From positions 1-64,000 of the forward strand of contig JAJECS010000020.1 in the NCBI GenBank assembly GCA_022821905.1: 64,000 nt of DNA, written 5' to 3'. Below the pieces are notes generated by a model. That model did no database searches. It was not told where the DNA came from and was given only the letters and a program-made list of their open reading frames with translations. The DNA is from Chloroflexota bacterium (GTDB taxonomy: Bacteria > Chloroflexota > UBA11872). Position 1 is the first letter of the stretch, and the number at the start of each line of letters is the position of its first letter. The translations under genes and the position numbers were made by a program. Below are positions 45,287 to 54,228 of this stretch, piece by piece.

Positions 45287-46236
45287 ACCCCAACACCGTG
45301 CGGCTGCGGGAGGCGGTCTCCCGCACGGTGCCCTCCGGATGGATCTGGTCGCCAGATGGTGGCGAGGTTTGGGTGCTGGATGTGGGGGAGGACGGGCTTC
45401 CCTATACGCGGGCGGTGGATATTGAAACGGGCGACGAGCGGGTCGTGACGCATGTGTGGGGTCAATTCTCGAGGTCGCGACGGTACATCCTGACCGCGGG
45501 CCAAGAGCGCGAGGACATCCGCGTGCACGATCGCAGCACGCTGGCCACCTGGGAAGTGCCACGGATCGGCAGTCGTCCGCTGCCCAATCCCGCGGAGACG
45601 CACCTGGCGGGCAATCTCTGGCACTCGGGCGCCCAACGGCTGTTCACCACGCCGGCGGACGTCGTTCGCACCCGGTTGGACGGCGGGGACCGACATGTCG
45701 TGGACCAAGTATTGGGTGGCGTCGCCGGATGGCGCGCCGACGGCCGGCTCCTGGTCGTTGGACGCGACATCCCGGACGCGGCCACCACGCTCCGGGTTGT
45801 CAGTCCCGAGGGCGCGCTCGAGCATGAGTGGCTGCTCGGCCGGCGCGTGCGGACGACGCAGGTGTCGCCATCGGGTCGGCACATGACGTTTGCGGTCGTC
45901 TTGGACGAGCGTGGTCGCAATGGACAGTTCGCAATTGACCTGTTCACCGGCCGCAGGCGGACCCTGCCGTCCCGCATGAGTCTGCGCTGGATGCCGGACG
46001 AGAGCGGGCTGTTGGCCGTGTCACTCAGACGAAGCCCCGGCCGCCCATTCCGCCTCTGGCGTCTGGCTGCTCCGAACTTCCATCTGGAAGGCGCGCTGAC
46101 CGATCCGGACCTCCACAACGTCGACATGGAGGTGCTGGACTGGCGCATCAGTCCCACCGGCGCCGCGCTGGCGTTCCGCACGGCGCGTGAGGCGCACCTG
46201 CACGTCCTCACCTGGGAGCGCACCCAGGCCAGCTGA
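45271..46236 (+). CDS. Beta-propeller-like protein of unknown function
   Basis: This 321-residue protein has recurring short repeats in the style of TolB/WD40-like propellers: WIWSPDGGEVWVLDVG, GGVAGWRADGRLLVVG, TQVSPSGRHMTFAVVL, RWMPDESGLLAVSL and DWRISPTGAALAF. No catalytic motif or signal peptide is seen. The GTG start lies inside the end of the M23 peptidase gene, so the two are translated together. It may act as a partner or scaffold, but no function can be assigned. Confidence 0.65.
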   Translation: MATGIDPNTVRLREAVSRTVPSGWIWSPDGGEVWVLDVGEDGLPYTRAVDIETGDERVVTHVWGQFSRSRRYILTAGQEREDIRVHDRSTLATWEVPRIGSRPLPNPAETHLAGNLWHSGAQRLFTTPADVVRTRLDGGDRHVVDQVLGGVAGWRADGRLLVVGRDIPDAATTLRVVSPEGALEHEWLLGRRVRTTQVSPSGRHMTFAVVLDERGRNGQFAIDLFTGRRRTLPSRMSLRWMPDESGLLAVSLRRSPGRPFRLWRLAAPNFHLEGALTDPDLHNVDMEVLDWRISPTGAALAFRTAREAHLHVLTWERTQAS

Positions 46237-46246
46237 GCCGTCGGTA

Positions 46247-47698
46247 CTAGTCGGCGGGGGTCCAGTTCACGTCCGGCGAGCGGTTGGCCGTCACTTCGTC
46301 CAGCCGGCGAACAGGCGCCGTCGTGGGCGCCGCGTGCAGCAAGTCCGGAGCCGCCTTGGCCTCGTCGGCCACATTGATCAGGGCCTCCGCGAACTGGTCC
46401 AGCGACTCGATCGACTCGGTCTCGGTCGGCTCGATCATCAAGGCCTCGTCGACGATCAGCGGGAAATACACCGTGGGCGGATGGACGCCGTAGTCAATGA
46501 GCCGCTTGGCGATGTCGGTGGTGCGGACGCCCAGCCGACGCTGGCGCGTTCCCGCGAGCACAACTTCGTGCATGCAGATGCGGTCATACGGGATGTCGAA
46601 GTGCGGCGCCAGTCGCGCCCGCAGGTAGTTGGCGTGCAGCACGGCGTCATCGGCCACCTCGCGCATGCCGTCGCGTCCGAGACTGCGAATGTAGGTGTAG
46701 GCCCGGATCAAGTTGCCGACGTTGCCGACATGCGAATGCACCCGGCCGATGCTGTCGGGACCCGCCGGCTCCAGCGCATAGCCCGCATCCGTCTTGACGA
46801 AACGCGGACCCGGCAGAAACGGCGCCAGGTGCGCCTGCACACCGAGCGCTCCGGCCCCTGGACCGCCGCCGCCGTGGGGCGTGGTGAACGTTTTATGTAA
46901 ATTCAAGTGCATCACGTCGATGCCCAGATCGCCCGGGCGCACCCGGCCCAGCATCGCGTTCATGTTGGCGCCGTCGCCATACACCTGCCCGCCGGCCGCA
47001 TGGACGCGCCGCGTGACGTCCAGGATTCGCTGCTCGAACAGGCCGAGCGTGGTCGGCAGCGTGAGCATCAGGGCCGCCACGTCGTCGTCGAGCTTGGCGT
47101 CCAGCTCGGCCAGGTCGATGTTGCCGTCGGGCCCCGTGCCCAGGGGTTCAACGCGCATCCCGGTCATCGTGGCCGTGGCGGGATTCGTGCCATGCGCCGA
47201 GTCTGGCACGAGCACCGTCGTCCGCCGCTCACCGCGACTGCGCAGCCATGCCTGGATGCAGAACAAACCGACCATCTCGCCCTGAGATCCCGCCGCGGGC
47301 TGCGTGGTGACCGTGGCGAAGCCCGCAAGCTCAGCCAGCACGGCTTCCAGATCGTGAATGAGCGCGAGCAGCCCTTGCACCGACGACTCGGGCTGGTAGG
47401 GATGCGGCTCGAGCAGTCCCGGCAGACGCGCCGTCACCTCGTTGATTTTCGGGTTGTATTTCATCGTGCAGGAGCCCAGCGGATAAATCGCCGTGTCGAT
47501 GCTGTGATTGCGCTGCGACAGGCGCACGAAGTGCCGCATGACGTCGATTTCCGAGACCTCCGGCAGATCGAGCGCCCCGCGGATCTGGCCCTCGGGCAGC
47601 ACCGCCGCTGGATCGACGGCGTCGAATTGCGGCAGCGGTGGTCGCACGCCGGGGCGGCCGGGACTGGCCAGCTCGAAGATCAACGGCTCGCTAGCCAC
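46247..47698 (-). CDS. gcvPB: Glycine dehydrogenase (decarboxylating) subunit 2
   Basis: This is the PLP-bearing half of the two-subunit P-protein of the glycine cleavage system. The 483 residues include the Schiff-base lysine in LNLHKTFTTPHGGGGPGAG near 270, VPDSAHGTNPA near 164 and YPLGSCTMKYNP near 71. It decarboxylates glycine and passes aminomethyl to GcvH lipoate. The start is GTG, overlapping gcvPA by 8 bp. A TTATGTAAA copy lies at the LHK codons, right at the active-site lysine. Confidence 0.95.
   Translation of the reverse strand: MASEPLIFELASPGRPGVRPPLPQFDAVDPAAVLPEGQIRGALDLPEVSEIDVMRHFVRLSQRNHSIDTAIYPLGSCTMKYNPKINEVTARLPGLLEPHPYQPESSVQGLLALIHDLEAVLAELAGFATVTTQPAAGSQGEMVGLFCIQAWLRSRGERRTTVLVPDSAHGTNPATATMTGMRVEPLGTGPDGNIDLAELDAKLDDDVAALMLTLPTTLGLFEQRILDVTRRVHAAGGQVYGDGANMNAMLGRVRPGDLGIDVMHLNLHKTFTTPHGGGGPGAGALGVQAHLAPFLPGPRFVKTDAGYALEPAGPDSIGRVHSHVGNVGNLIRAYTYIRSLGRDGMREVADDAVLHANYLRARLAPHFDIPYDRICMHEVVLAGTRQRRLGVRTTDIAKRLIDYGVHPPTVYFPLIVDEALMIEPTETESIESLDQFAEALINVADEAKAAPDLLHAAPTTAPVRRLDEVTANRSPDVNWTPAD
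46893..46901 (-). repeat. TTKACATAA motif copy 8 (reverse)
   Basis: TTATGTAAA on the plus strand, inside gcvPB at the codons for LHK. Confidence 0.7.
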
Positions 47699-49049
47699 GA
47701 TGCACCGCCTGCCAGGCGTTCATCAGCGCGTCGAGGTCGGCGCGTGTGGTGAGGTCCGTGGCGCACACCAGCAGGGCGTCAGCGAGCCTGGGATCGACGC
47801 GGCCCAGCGGGTAGCCGCCGAACACGCCCCGGTCGGCCAGCGCCTTGACGGTGTCCTCGGCGCCGCGCGGCGCGTGCACGATGAACTCGTGGAAGTAGGG
47901 CGCCGCATTCGAGACGGTGGCCCCCACACTCGCGAGTGCTTCGGCGCACCGATGCGCCGCGCTCAGGCTTCGCGTCGCGAGGTCGCGCAGGCCCGCCGGG
48001 CCAAGGGCGCTGATCGAGATTGCCGCCCCCAGCGCCACCAGGGCCTGATTGGTCGTGATGTTCGACGTCGCGCGCTCACGCCGGATGTGCTGCTCGCGGG
48101 TCTGCAGGGTCAGCACGAATCCCTGCTGTCCGTCGAGGTCGGTCGTGCGCCCCGCGATGCGCCCCGGCAGGCGGCGAATGAACGCCTGCCGCGTGGCCAG
48201 CATCCCCGCGCCGGGACCGCCGTACGCCGGCGGACCGACCAACGACCGCAGCTCGCCCGCCACGATATCGGCCCCCAGGTCGCCCGGCGGCGTCAGCAGG
48301 CCAAGCGAAATCGGATCGGTGACGACATAGACAATCTTGGCTCCATGGCGTTTCGCGGCCTCCACCACCGGCGTCGGGTCCACCACCCACCCGAAGAAGT
48401 CCGGGCGCTGCAGCACCACGCAGGCGGTCGTGTCGTCGATGGCCGCGGCCACCGCCTCGATGTCGGGCGCGACGTCGTTGCCGGTCCGCGTCCAAGCGTC
48501 GACGGTGCGAAGCTCCACGTCGACCGCCTGGGTATATGTGGCCGCGACTTCCCGGTAGGCCGGATGCACCGTGCCGGCCATGACGACGCCGGAGCGGCGG
48601 GTGATGGCCCGGCACATGAGCACCGCCTCGGCCAACGCGGACGCGCCGTCGTAGAGCGAGGCGTTGGCCACCTCCATGCCCGTGAGCCGGCAGACGAGAC
48701 TCTGAAACTCGTACATGGACTGCAGCGTGCCCTGCGTCATCTCGGCCTGATACGGCGTGTAGCCCGTGTACCACTCGGAGCGCAGCAGTTGCTGATCCAC
48801 GAGCGCCGGCACGAAATGGCGGTAGAACCCAGCGCCAAGAAAGCTGGGAACGCCCTCGGGCACTCGGTTCTGCTCGGCCAGGGCGCGCACCTCGCGCAGC
48901 ACATCGACTTCCGGCAGCGCGGCGGGCAGGTCGAGTGTCGGGTCGCGATGAGCGTCGGGAATGTCGACGAACAAGTCGTCGATCGAATCGACGCCGATGG
49001 TGCGCAGCATGCGTGCGCGGTCGGCGTCGGTGCTAGGCGAGTAGCTCAT
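47691..49049 (-). CDS. gcvPA: Glycine dehydrogenase (decarboxylating) subunit 1
   Basis: This is the N-terminal-half subunit of the P-protein; it forms the active heterotetramer with GcvPB. The 452 residues show FLGAGFYRHFVPALVD near 72, YTPYQAEMTQGTLQ near 100, YDGASALAEA near 136, RPDFFGW and ATSNITTNQAL near 330. ATG 49049 (MSYSPSTDADRARML) is chosen since conserved sequence starts there; it overlaps the end of gcvH by 17 bp. Confidence 0.95.
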   Translation of the reverse strand: MSYSPSTDADRARMLRTIGVDSIDDLFVDIPDAHRDPTLDLPAALPEVDVLREVRALAEQNRVPEGVPSFLGAGFYRHFVPALVDQQLLRSEWYTGYTPYQAEMTQGTLQSMYEFQSLVCRLTGMEVANASLYDGASALAEAVLMCRAITRRSGVVMAGTVHPAYREVAATYTQAVDVELRTVDAWTRTGNDVAPDIEAVAAAIDDTTACVVLQRPDFFGWVVDPTPVVEAAKRHGAKIVYVVTDPISLGLLTPPGDLGADIVAGELRSLVGPPAYGGPGAGMLATRQAFIRRLPGRIAGRTTDLDGQQGFVLTLQTREQHIRRERATSNITTNQALVALGAAISISALGPAGLRDLATRSLSAAHRCAEALASVGATVSNAAPYFHEFIVHAPRGAEDTVKALADRGVFGGYPLGRVDPRLADALLVCATDLTTRADLDALMNAWQAVHRG

Positions 49050-49425
49050 CCACGAATGCGTCGTAGGCCTCGGCGTCCAACAAATCCTCGACGGCCGTGG
49101 CGTGGTCATCCGGACGCACGCGGATGAGCCAGCCGTCCCCCATCGGGGAGCTGTTGACCAGCTCGGGCGCGCCGTCGAGCGCTTCGTTGACCCCGATGAT
49201 GTCCCCGGCCACCGGCGCGTAGAGCGGCGACACGGCCTTCACGGACTCAACGGTGCCGAATTCGTCCATCACCTCGACGTGGAGGCCTACAGCCGGAAGC
49301 TCCACATACACCACGTCGCCCAATTCATCGGCGGCATAGGGCGTGATGCCCACGATGACATCATCGCCGTCAAAGCGAGCCCATTCGTGCTCGCGCGAGT
49401 AGCGTGCATCGCTGGGAAACTTCAT
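49033..49425 (-). CDS. gcvH: Glycine cleavage system H protein
   Basis: This 130-residue lipoyl carrier moves the aminomethyl group between P, T and L proteins. The lipoylation lysine is in FGTVESVKAVSPLYAP near residue 60, and the start MKFPSDARYSREHEWARF is typical. It is the first gene of gcvH-gcvPA-gcvPB. No gcvT is present in the window. The 111 bp before it, shared with divergent mazG, show no clear glycine riboswitch. Confidence 0.96.
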   Translation of the reverse strand: MKFPSDARYSREHEWARFDGDDVIVGITPYAADELGDVVYVELPAVGLHVEVMDEFGTVESVKAVSPLYAPVAGDIIGVNEALDGAPELVNSSPMGDGWLIRVRPDDHATAVEDLLDAEAYDAFVDELLA

Positions 49426-49536
49426 AGGAACCCGTCTACCTGAAGTGGCGCGCGTGGGCCCGCTTGGTCGACGGAGCGCGCCACGGTGCGCGGCAAGACC
49501 GACGCCTAGAATAGCCCAGCCACCCTGCTTGCGTTT

Positions 49537-50820
49537 GTGAAGCTCATGACATTGGTCCGGTCGTGCACGGTCGTCTTCGTGGGCGTCGGCGAGCCTGCCG
49601 CGCTGACGCTCCGAGCTCGTCGGGCGATTGGTGAGGCGGACGCGCTCCTCAGTTGGATCAACCCGCCAATAGGACTTGTGGATCGGCCCGTGATGCGGCT
49701 GGCCACGCCGTCGCGCCAATCGTGGGAGTCAACGCTGCTTGGCCTGGGGACAGCCGACGTGACCTACCTGGCCCCGGGTTACGGACCCGACGACGACCCG
49801 GGGGCGATCGTCGTTCGCGAAGTGCTGGCGGACGCGGGAATCGAGGTTGCAGTGGTTGGTCTGGACGGACCTCAGGCATCCGGGCCGGCGATGATTGGCC
49901 CTGCCGCCGAGTCGTGGCGACCCGACCCGGCGCTGACGGCCGTGGTCCGCGGCGTGCGAGACGCCTCGGAGCTCGAGCGCTGGCGGCGGACGATTGCCGG
50001 GGAGTTTGGGCAGGACGTCCAACTGCGCGTGCGCGCGTGGAATGCAACCACCTGGCAGGACCTCGGCGATCGATCGGCGGACTTCCCCCTGACGCTGCGC
50101 GCGGAGCCGACCGAGGTCTCGCGCGAGCGATCGGTCGCCCGTCTGCGCGAGGTCTTCGAAACGCTGCGGGGACCCGAGGGTTGCCCGTGGGACCGCGCCC
50201 AGACCCACACCTCGCTGCGCAAGTATGTCTTGGAGGAGGCCGCGGAAGTCGTCGACGCCATTGACGACGGCGAGCCGGGAGACCTTTCCGGTGAGCTCGG
50301 CGACCTCCTGGCCAACATCGTGCTCCACGCCGAAATCGCGCGACAGGCGGAGGACTTCGCCTGGCCGGACGTCGTCCAGGGCATCACCGCCAAGATGGTG
50401 CGCCGCCATCCGCACGTCTTTGGCGAGCAGACCGCGCACCGGATATCCGAGGTCGCCGCCATCTGGCAGCACGCGAAACGCGCCGAAGCTGGGAGAGACG
50501 GCAAGGCGATCCGGGATGGCGCGCTGCCCGCACTCGCGCAGGCGGCCAAGATCTCCGCGAGTCTGGATGGCGGTGCGGCGTCGGACGGTCTGGCGCCAGA
50601 CGCCGCGGCTTCGCTTCGCTGGTATCGGGATTCAGCAATCGCCGCCGACCACGCCCGCGCCAGCGACGCGCTGCTGGGTCTGGCACTCGCCGCCAAAGCT
50701 GCCGGAGTAGATCCGGAGTTGGCGCTTCGCGACGCGCTGCGGCGGATTCGCGCGCGGCTCCCGCCGATCGAATCGGCGCAGGCCGACGGTTCGTCGGTTG
50801 AGAATCATTATGTCAAATAA
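49537..50820 (+). CDS. mazG: MazG-family NTP pyrophosphohydrolase with degenerate methylase-like N-terminus
   Basis: The C-terminal half is MazG, an all-helical NTP pyrophosphatase: LRGPEGCPWDRAQTHTSLRK near 210, the metal-binding EEAAEVVDAIDDGE near 231, ELGDLLANIVLHAEIA near 249 and KMVRRHPHVFGE near 285. The N-terminal about 190 residues resemble a tetrapyrrole methylase (VVFVGVGEPAALTLRARRAIGEADALL), as in YabN-type fusions, but the SAM-binding GDP-type loop is not recognisable. The second MazG repeat is reduced. GTG 49537 or ATG 49546 can start it. A TTATGTCAA copy overlaps the last codons before the stop. Confidence 0.88.
   Translation: MKLMTLVRSCTVVFVGVGEPAALTLRARRAIGEADALLSWINPPIGLVDRPVMRLATPSRQSWESTLLGLGTADVTYLAPGYGPDDDPGAIVVREVLADAGIEVAVVGLDGPQASGPAMIGPAAESWRPDPALTAVVRGVRDASELERWRRTIAGEFGQDVQLRVRAWNATTWQDLGDRSADFPLTLRAEPTEVSRERSVARLREVFETLRGPEGCPWDRAQTHTSLRKYVLEEAAEVVDAIDDGEPGDLSGELGDLLANIVLHAEIARQAEDFAWPDVVQGITAKMVRRHPHVFGEQTAHRISEVAAIWQHAKRAEAGRDGKAIRDGALPALAQAAKISASLDGGAASDGLAPDAAASLRWYRDSAIAADHARASDALLGLALAAKAAGVDPELALRDALRRIRARLPPIESAQADGSSVENHYVK
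50808..50816 (-). repeat. TTKACATAA motif copy 9 (reverse)
   Basis: TTATGTCAA on the plus strand at the 3' end of mazG, just before its stop codon. Confidence 0.7.
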
Positions 50821-50913
50821 GTCTCGACTGATGCGACTGTCGGGGTCGCCACGGCCAGCGCCCCCAATCCCTGCCACCATTGGCGGCATGCACTCCGCGG
50901 CACTCGAGGCCTG

Positions 50914-51678
50914 ATGCAGCGCCTCGTCGCCCTGATCAGCGACTTCGGGATCACCGATTCCTACGCCGGCCAGATGGAGGCCGCCGTGCTGGCCCATGCC
51001 CCGGACGCTCGCGTGGTGTCAGTCACGCACGGAATTCCCCCGCAAGACATCGCATTTGGCGCGGTCGTCGCGGCGGCCTCGCTGGAGCGCCTGCCGCCAG
51101 GCGCGATCCTCGTGGCGGTGGTCGATCCCGGCGTGGGCAGCCGGCGACGCGGGCTGATCGTGCGCGCCGCGTCGCGATGGCTGGTGGGCCCCGACAACGG
51201 GCTCCTGACGGGCCATGACGCCATCGAGGGCATCTGGCATCTCGACCGGTCCGAGTACTGGCATCCCGATCCTCACCCCACGTTTCATGGCCGCGACGTG
51301 TTCGCCCCCGTCGCGGGGCACCTTGCGCGCTACGTGCGACCGGACGCGATGGCGACCCCGATCGACGATCCCTTGCCCGCGCCCGGAATCCTGGCCCGGT
51401 CGCAAGGCGGCAGCGTGGAGGGCCGCGTCGTGCACATCGATCGCTTCGGCAATCTGATCACCAATATCCCGAGCGCAGGCGTACGCACGGTTGCGCAGGG
51501 CGTCGTGGAGCTCCGTGATCGGCGCATCGGCGGCGTGCAGCCGACCTACGGATCGGGTAGGGATCCGGTGGCCGTGGTGAGCAGTCTTGGGCTGTTGGAA
51601 ATCGCGGTGCCCGGCGGCAGCGCCGCAACGTCGCTGGGCGCGAAATGCGGCGACCCGGTAGGGCTGCGGCCGACGTGA
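50914..51678 (+). CDS. SAM hydroxide adenosyltransferase (SAM hydrolase family)
   Basis: This 254-residue protein belongs to the DUF62 / SAM hydroxide adenosyltransferase family, which splits S-adenosylmethionine to adenosine and methionine and is related to fluorinase and chlorinase. Family motifs are LISDFGITDSYAGQM near 6, HGIPPQDIAFGA near 39, VVDPGVGS near 70, GPDNGLLTG near 91, FHGRDVFAPVAGHLA near 127 and DRFGNLITNIP near 176. The role in vivo is poorly defined. It stands 93 bp after mazG and 58 bp before an M50 protease gene. Confidence 0.9.
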   Translation: MQRLVALISDFGITDSYAGQMEAAVLAHAPDARVVSVTHGIPPQDIAFGAVVAAASLERLPPGAILVAVVDPGVGSRRRGLIVRAASRWLVGPDNGLLTGHDAIEGIWHLDRSEYWHPDPHPTFHGRDVFAPVAGHLARYVRPDAMATPIDDPLPAPGILARSQGGSVEGRVVHIDRFGNLITNIPSAGVRTVAQGVVELRDRRIGGVQPTYGSGRDPVAVVSSLGLLEIAVPGGSAATSLGAKCGDPVGLRPT

Positions 51679-51705
51679 TGCCGCGGTTCGTGCAGGCACG
51701 ACGCA

Positions 51706-51714
51706 TTATGTCAA
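51706..51714 (-). repeat. TTKACATAA motif copy 10 (reverse)
   Basis: TTATGTCAA on the plus strand in the short gap between the SAM hydrolase and M50 protease genes. Confidence 0.7.
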
Positions 51715-51736
51715 GCCTGGGCTTCGGGGCGTCGCC

Positions 51737-52366
51737 ATGCTGCTGAGATACGCCTCCGATCCTGAGTTGCTCATCACCGTCATCATCGCGTTCGTGGTGG
51801 CCATTACCATCCACGAGGCCGCCCATGCCTTGGCCGCCACCTGGCTGGGCGACGACCTGCCTCGGCTCCAGGGACGCTTGACCTTGAATCCCATGCGCCA
51901 CCTCGACCCGCTTGGGACGCTCATGATCGCCATCGCCTCGTTCGGCTGGGGCCGGCCGGTGCTCGTCAATCCCTATCGCCTGCGATTTGGCGTCAACCGC
52001 GGCATGGCGCTGGTGGCGCTCGCGGGACCGGTGTCGAATGTGGCGCTCGCGGCTGCGATCACGCCGGTGACGCGACAGTTCATCGACTCATCACCGGCCG
52101 ACACCATCACGCTGGCGCTCGTCGTGATCGTGCAACTCAACGTCCTTCTTGCGGCCTTCAACCTGTTGCCGATTCCGCCGCTGGACGGGTTCAGCGTGCT
52201 GGTGGGTGTGGTGCCGGCCCCGCTGGCTGACCAGCTCAACGAGTTGCGGCGGTATGGACCCTATCTGCTCATCGGGATCTTTTTGCTCATTTGGCTGATT
52301 CCCCAGGGAACGATCATCATCACCGGACCTGCCGATTGGGTCTCGAGACTCCTCCTTGGCGTTTAG
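51737..52366 (+). CDS. Site-2 protease-like M50 family membrane protein
   Basis: This 209-residue multi-span membrane metalloprotease has HEAAH near residue 30 in the first helix (ITIHEAAHALAATWLGD), a GPVSN turn near 97 and the second metal motif NLLPIPPLDG near 141. It lacks the PDZ domain of RseP (at 21404) and belongs to the short rhomboid-sized M50B branch. The substrate is unknown. It overlaps the following HD gene by 11 bp. Confidence 0.87.
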   Translation: MLLRYASDPELLITVIIAFVVAITIHEAAHALAATWLGDDLPRLQGRLTLNPMRHLDPLGTLMIAIASFGWGRPVLVNPYRLRFGVNRGMALVALAGPVSNVALAAAITPVTRQFIDSSPADTITLALVVIVQLNVLLAAFNLLPIPPLDGFSVLVGVVPAPLADQLNELRRYGPYLLIGIFLLIWLIPQGTIIITGPADWVSRLLLGV

Positions 52367-52844
52367 CTATCGCGTAAAGCAGTTCGCCCGGACTTTTGTC
52401 CGTGCGGTGCCGCGGGAGCAACTGGACGACGCTTTGGAGCATCTGACCGCCAATGAGCGCCGGCTCTTCGCGCGGCTGCGACCGGTCGACCAACGACACT
52501 CGCTGGCGGTGTATGCGGCGGCGCGGGAAGCCGCGCCCGAGGACCGCGTGCTCTGGGTGGCGGCGCTGCTGCATGATGTGGGCAAAGGCCGGCCGGGGCG
52601 CCTCGATCGCGTGATGCTGACGCTGCTGGAAACGTCCGCCCCGTGGCTGCTCATCCGCTGGCGACGGCATCCGCCGCGCAGCCGTCGCGGCCGAGTCGCG
52701 CGCCTGGTGGCGCATACCGAGGCCAGCGCGAAACTGGCGGCGCTTGCGGGATCGGCGCCCGAGGTGGTTGAGACCATACGGGCCTACGGCCACCGCGACC
52801 ACGCCCGCGGGCGACTGCTGGCGGAGTTGGACGCGGAGCGATGA
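52356..52844 (+). CDS. HD-domain protein
   Basis: This 162-residue protein contains HSLAVYAAAREAAP near 47, LLHDVGKGRPG near 71 and a later HTEASAKLA, consistent with a small HD phosphohydrolase. The probable start is TTG 52356 inside the preceding gene, which gives FSYRVKQFARTFVRAVP. No standard ATG or GTG lies nearer in frame. It is followed by scpA with a 4-bp overlap. Substrate unknown. Confidence 0.75.
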   Translation: MAFSYRVKQFARTFVRAVPREQLDDALEHLTANERRLFARLRPVDQRHSLAVYAAAREAAPEDRVLWVAALLHDVGKGRPGRLDRVMLTLLETSAPWLLIRWRRHPPRSRRGRVARLVAHTEASAKLAALAGSAPEVVETIRAYGHRDHARGRLLAELDAER

Positions 52845-53623
52845 AGGTACCGTGGCGCGCGGTCGGCCAGCATTCGGCGCTCACCGGCTTCGAGGTCCGG
52901 GTCGAGGGATTCGACGGACCGCTCGACCTGCTGCTCGATCTCATCGAGCGGCAGGGATTGGACATCACGGGCGTCTCGGTGCTCGCGGTCACGGACCAGT
53001 TTCTCGCCTACGCGCAGGAAATCGAGGCGCAATACGCCGACGCCGCCTCGGAGTTCCTGCTCGTCGGCTCCCAGCTGCTGCTGCTCAAGTCGCGCGCCCT
53101 GCTGCCGGCCCAACCGGACGATCCGGAGGAAGAAACGGCCGAGGATCTAGCCGCCCGATTGCGGGTGTACGCCGCGTTCCGAGCCGTTGCCGCCGATCTG
53201 GGGGATCGTTGGGAGTCGGGCGCCACCTCGTTCATTCGAGTAGCCACGCCGCTGGTCGCCCAGCCGCCGCTCGAATCCGGAGGCGGCGACTTGGCCGTGC
53301 TCATGGCCGCCGTGCGGTCGCTCACGGCCGGCGCCGAGGAGGCCAACGCCGGTCCGCCGGTGCCGCACCGGCGCGTCAGCGTGGACGAACGCGTGCGTGT
53401 CCTTCACGAGCGAATGGCCAGCGACGGTGAGCTGACGTTCTCAGCGCTCGCCGCCGAGTGCAACGGACGCGACGAGCTTGTCGCGACATTCATGGCGTTG
53501 CTCCACCTCGTGATCGAGCGCAGCGTGCAGGTCGTGCAGGCGCGGCCGTTCGGCGAAATCATGCTGCGTTGGACGGCCGCGACGGCCAACGGCAATGGCA
53601 ACCAATCTGATGACAACGCCTGA
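52841..53623 (+). CDS. scpA: Segregation and condensation protein A
   Basis: ScpA is the kleisin subunit of the bacterial SMC condensin complex. The 260 residues include the SMC-head-binding N-terminus VEGFDGPLDLLLDLIERQ (about 22-39), FLLVGSQLLLLKSRALLP near 75, and a C-terminal winged helix (VATFMALLHLVIERSVQVVQ). ATG 52841 overlaps the preceding HD gene. scpB follows with a 29-bp overlap. Confidence 0.94.
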   Translation: MKVPWRAVGQHSALTGFEVRVEGFDGPLDLLLDLIERQGLDITGVSVLAVTDQFLAYAQEIEAQYADAASEFLLVGSQLLLLKSRALLPAQPDDPEEETAEDLAARLRVYAAFRAVAADLGDRWESGATSFIRVATPLVAQPPLESGGGDLAVLMAAVRSLTAGAEEANAGPPVPHRRVSVDERVRVLHERMASDGELTFSALAAECNGRDELVATFMALLHLVIERSVQVVQARPFGEIMLRWTAATANGNGNQSDDNA

Positions 53624-54221
53624 TCGCGGGTCACCGGCCGCCGACGGCCCAGATCTCTCTGACGGGTTGGTCGACGATCTGGGACTGAGCGTCGTGATCG
53701 AGGCGCTGCTGTTCGTCGCCGATCGTCCGCTGACGGTTGACGAGATTGCCGAGATCACCGGCGCCCCGGCCGCCGACGTGTCCGACTCGATGTCGCGGCT
53801 GCAGGACGTCTATGCCGGACGCGGCATCGTGCTGCTGCGGCATGCCGACGGCTATCGACTGGTCTCGTCGCCGCGGGCGGCGACGTTTTGCCGCCGCCTG
53901 CTTGGTCTTGAGACACGCGCGCGCCTCTCGCGGGCCGCGCTTGAAACTCTGGGGATCATCGCCTATCGACAGCCGGTGACCCGGTCGGAAATCGAGAGCA
54001 TTCGCGGCGTGGACGCCGACAGCGCCCTGGCCACCTTGCTCGCCCGAGGGCTGGTAGAAGAAGTCGGCCGGCTCGATACGCCCGGACGCCCGGCCCAATT
54101 CGGAACGTCCGATCTGTTTCTGGCCTACTTCGGCATTCCGTCGCTCAGCGCGTTACCGGAACTCGATCTTCCCGACCCTGAGCACGGCGACGCCGCATCA
54201 AGCGCGGCAATGGACGATTGA
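53595..54221 (+). CDS. scpB: Segregation and condensation protein B
   Basis: ScpB is the tandem winged-helix partner that binds ScpA in the SMC complex. The 208 residues show VIEALLFVADRPLTVDEIAE near 34, the second domain with LSRAALETLGIIAYRQPVTR near 110 and RGVDADSALATLLARGLVEE near 134. ATG 53595 overlaps scpA; ATG 53610 would also serve. It converges on rpsI with only 7 bp between stops. Confidence 0.94.
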   Translation: MATNLMTTPDRGSPAADGPDLSDGLVDDLGLSVVIEALLFVADRPLTVDEIAEITGAPAADVSDSMSRLQDVYAGRGIVLLRHADGYRLVSSPRAATFCRRLLGLETRARLSRAALETLGIIAYRQPVTRSEIESIRGVDADSALATLLARGLVEEVGRLDTPGRPAQFGTSDLFLAYFGIPSLSALPELDLPDPEHGDAASSAAMDD

Positions 54222-54228
54222 GCGAAGA

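Noticed and set aside
49426-49536. Glycine riboswitch ahead of gcvH
   Set aside because: The 111-bp leader is too short for a tandem aptamer and I saw no aptamer core pattern.
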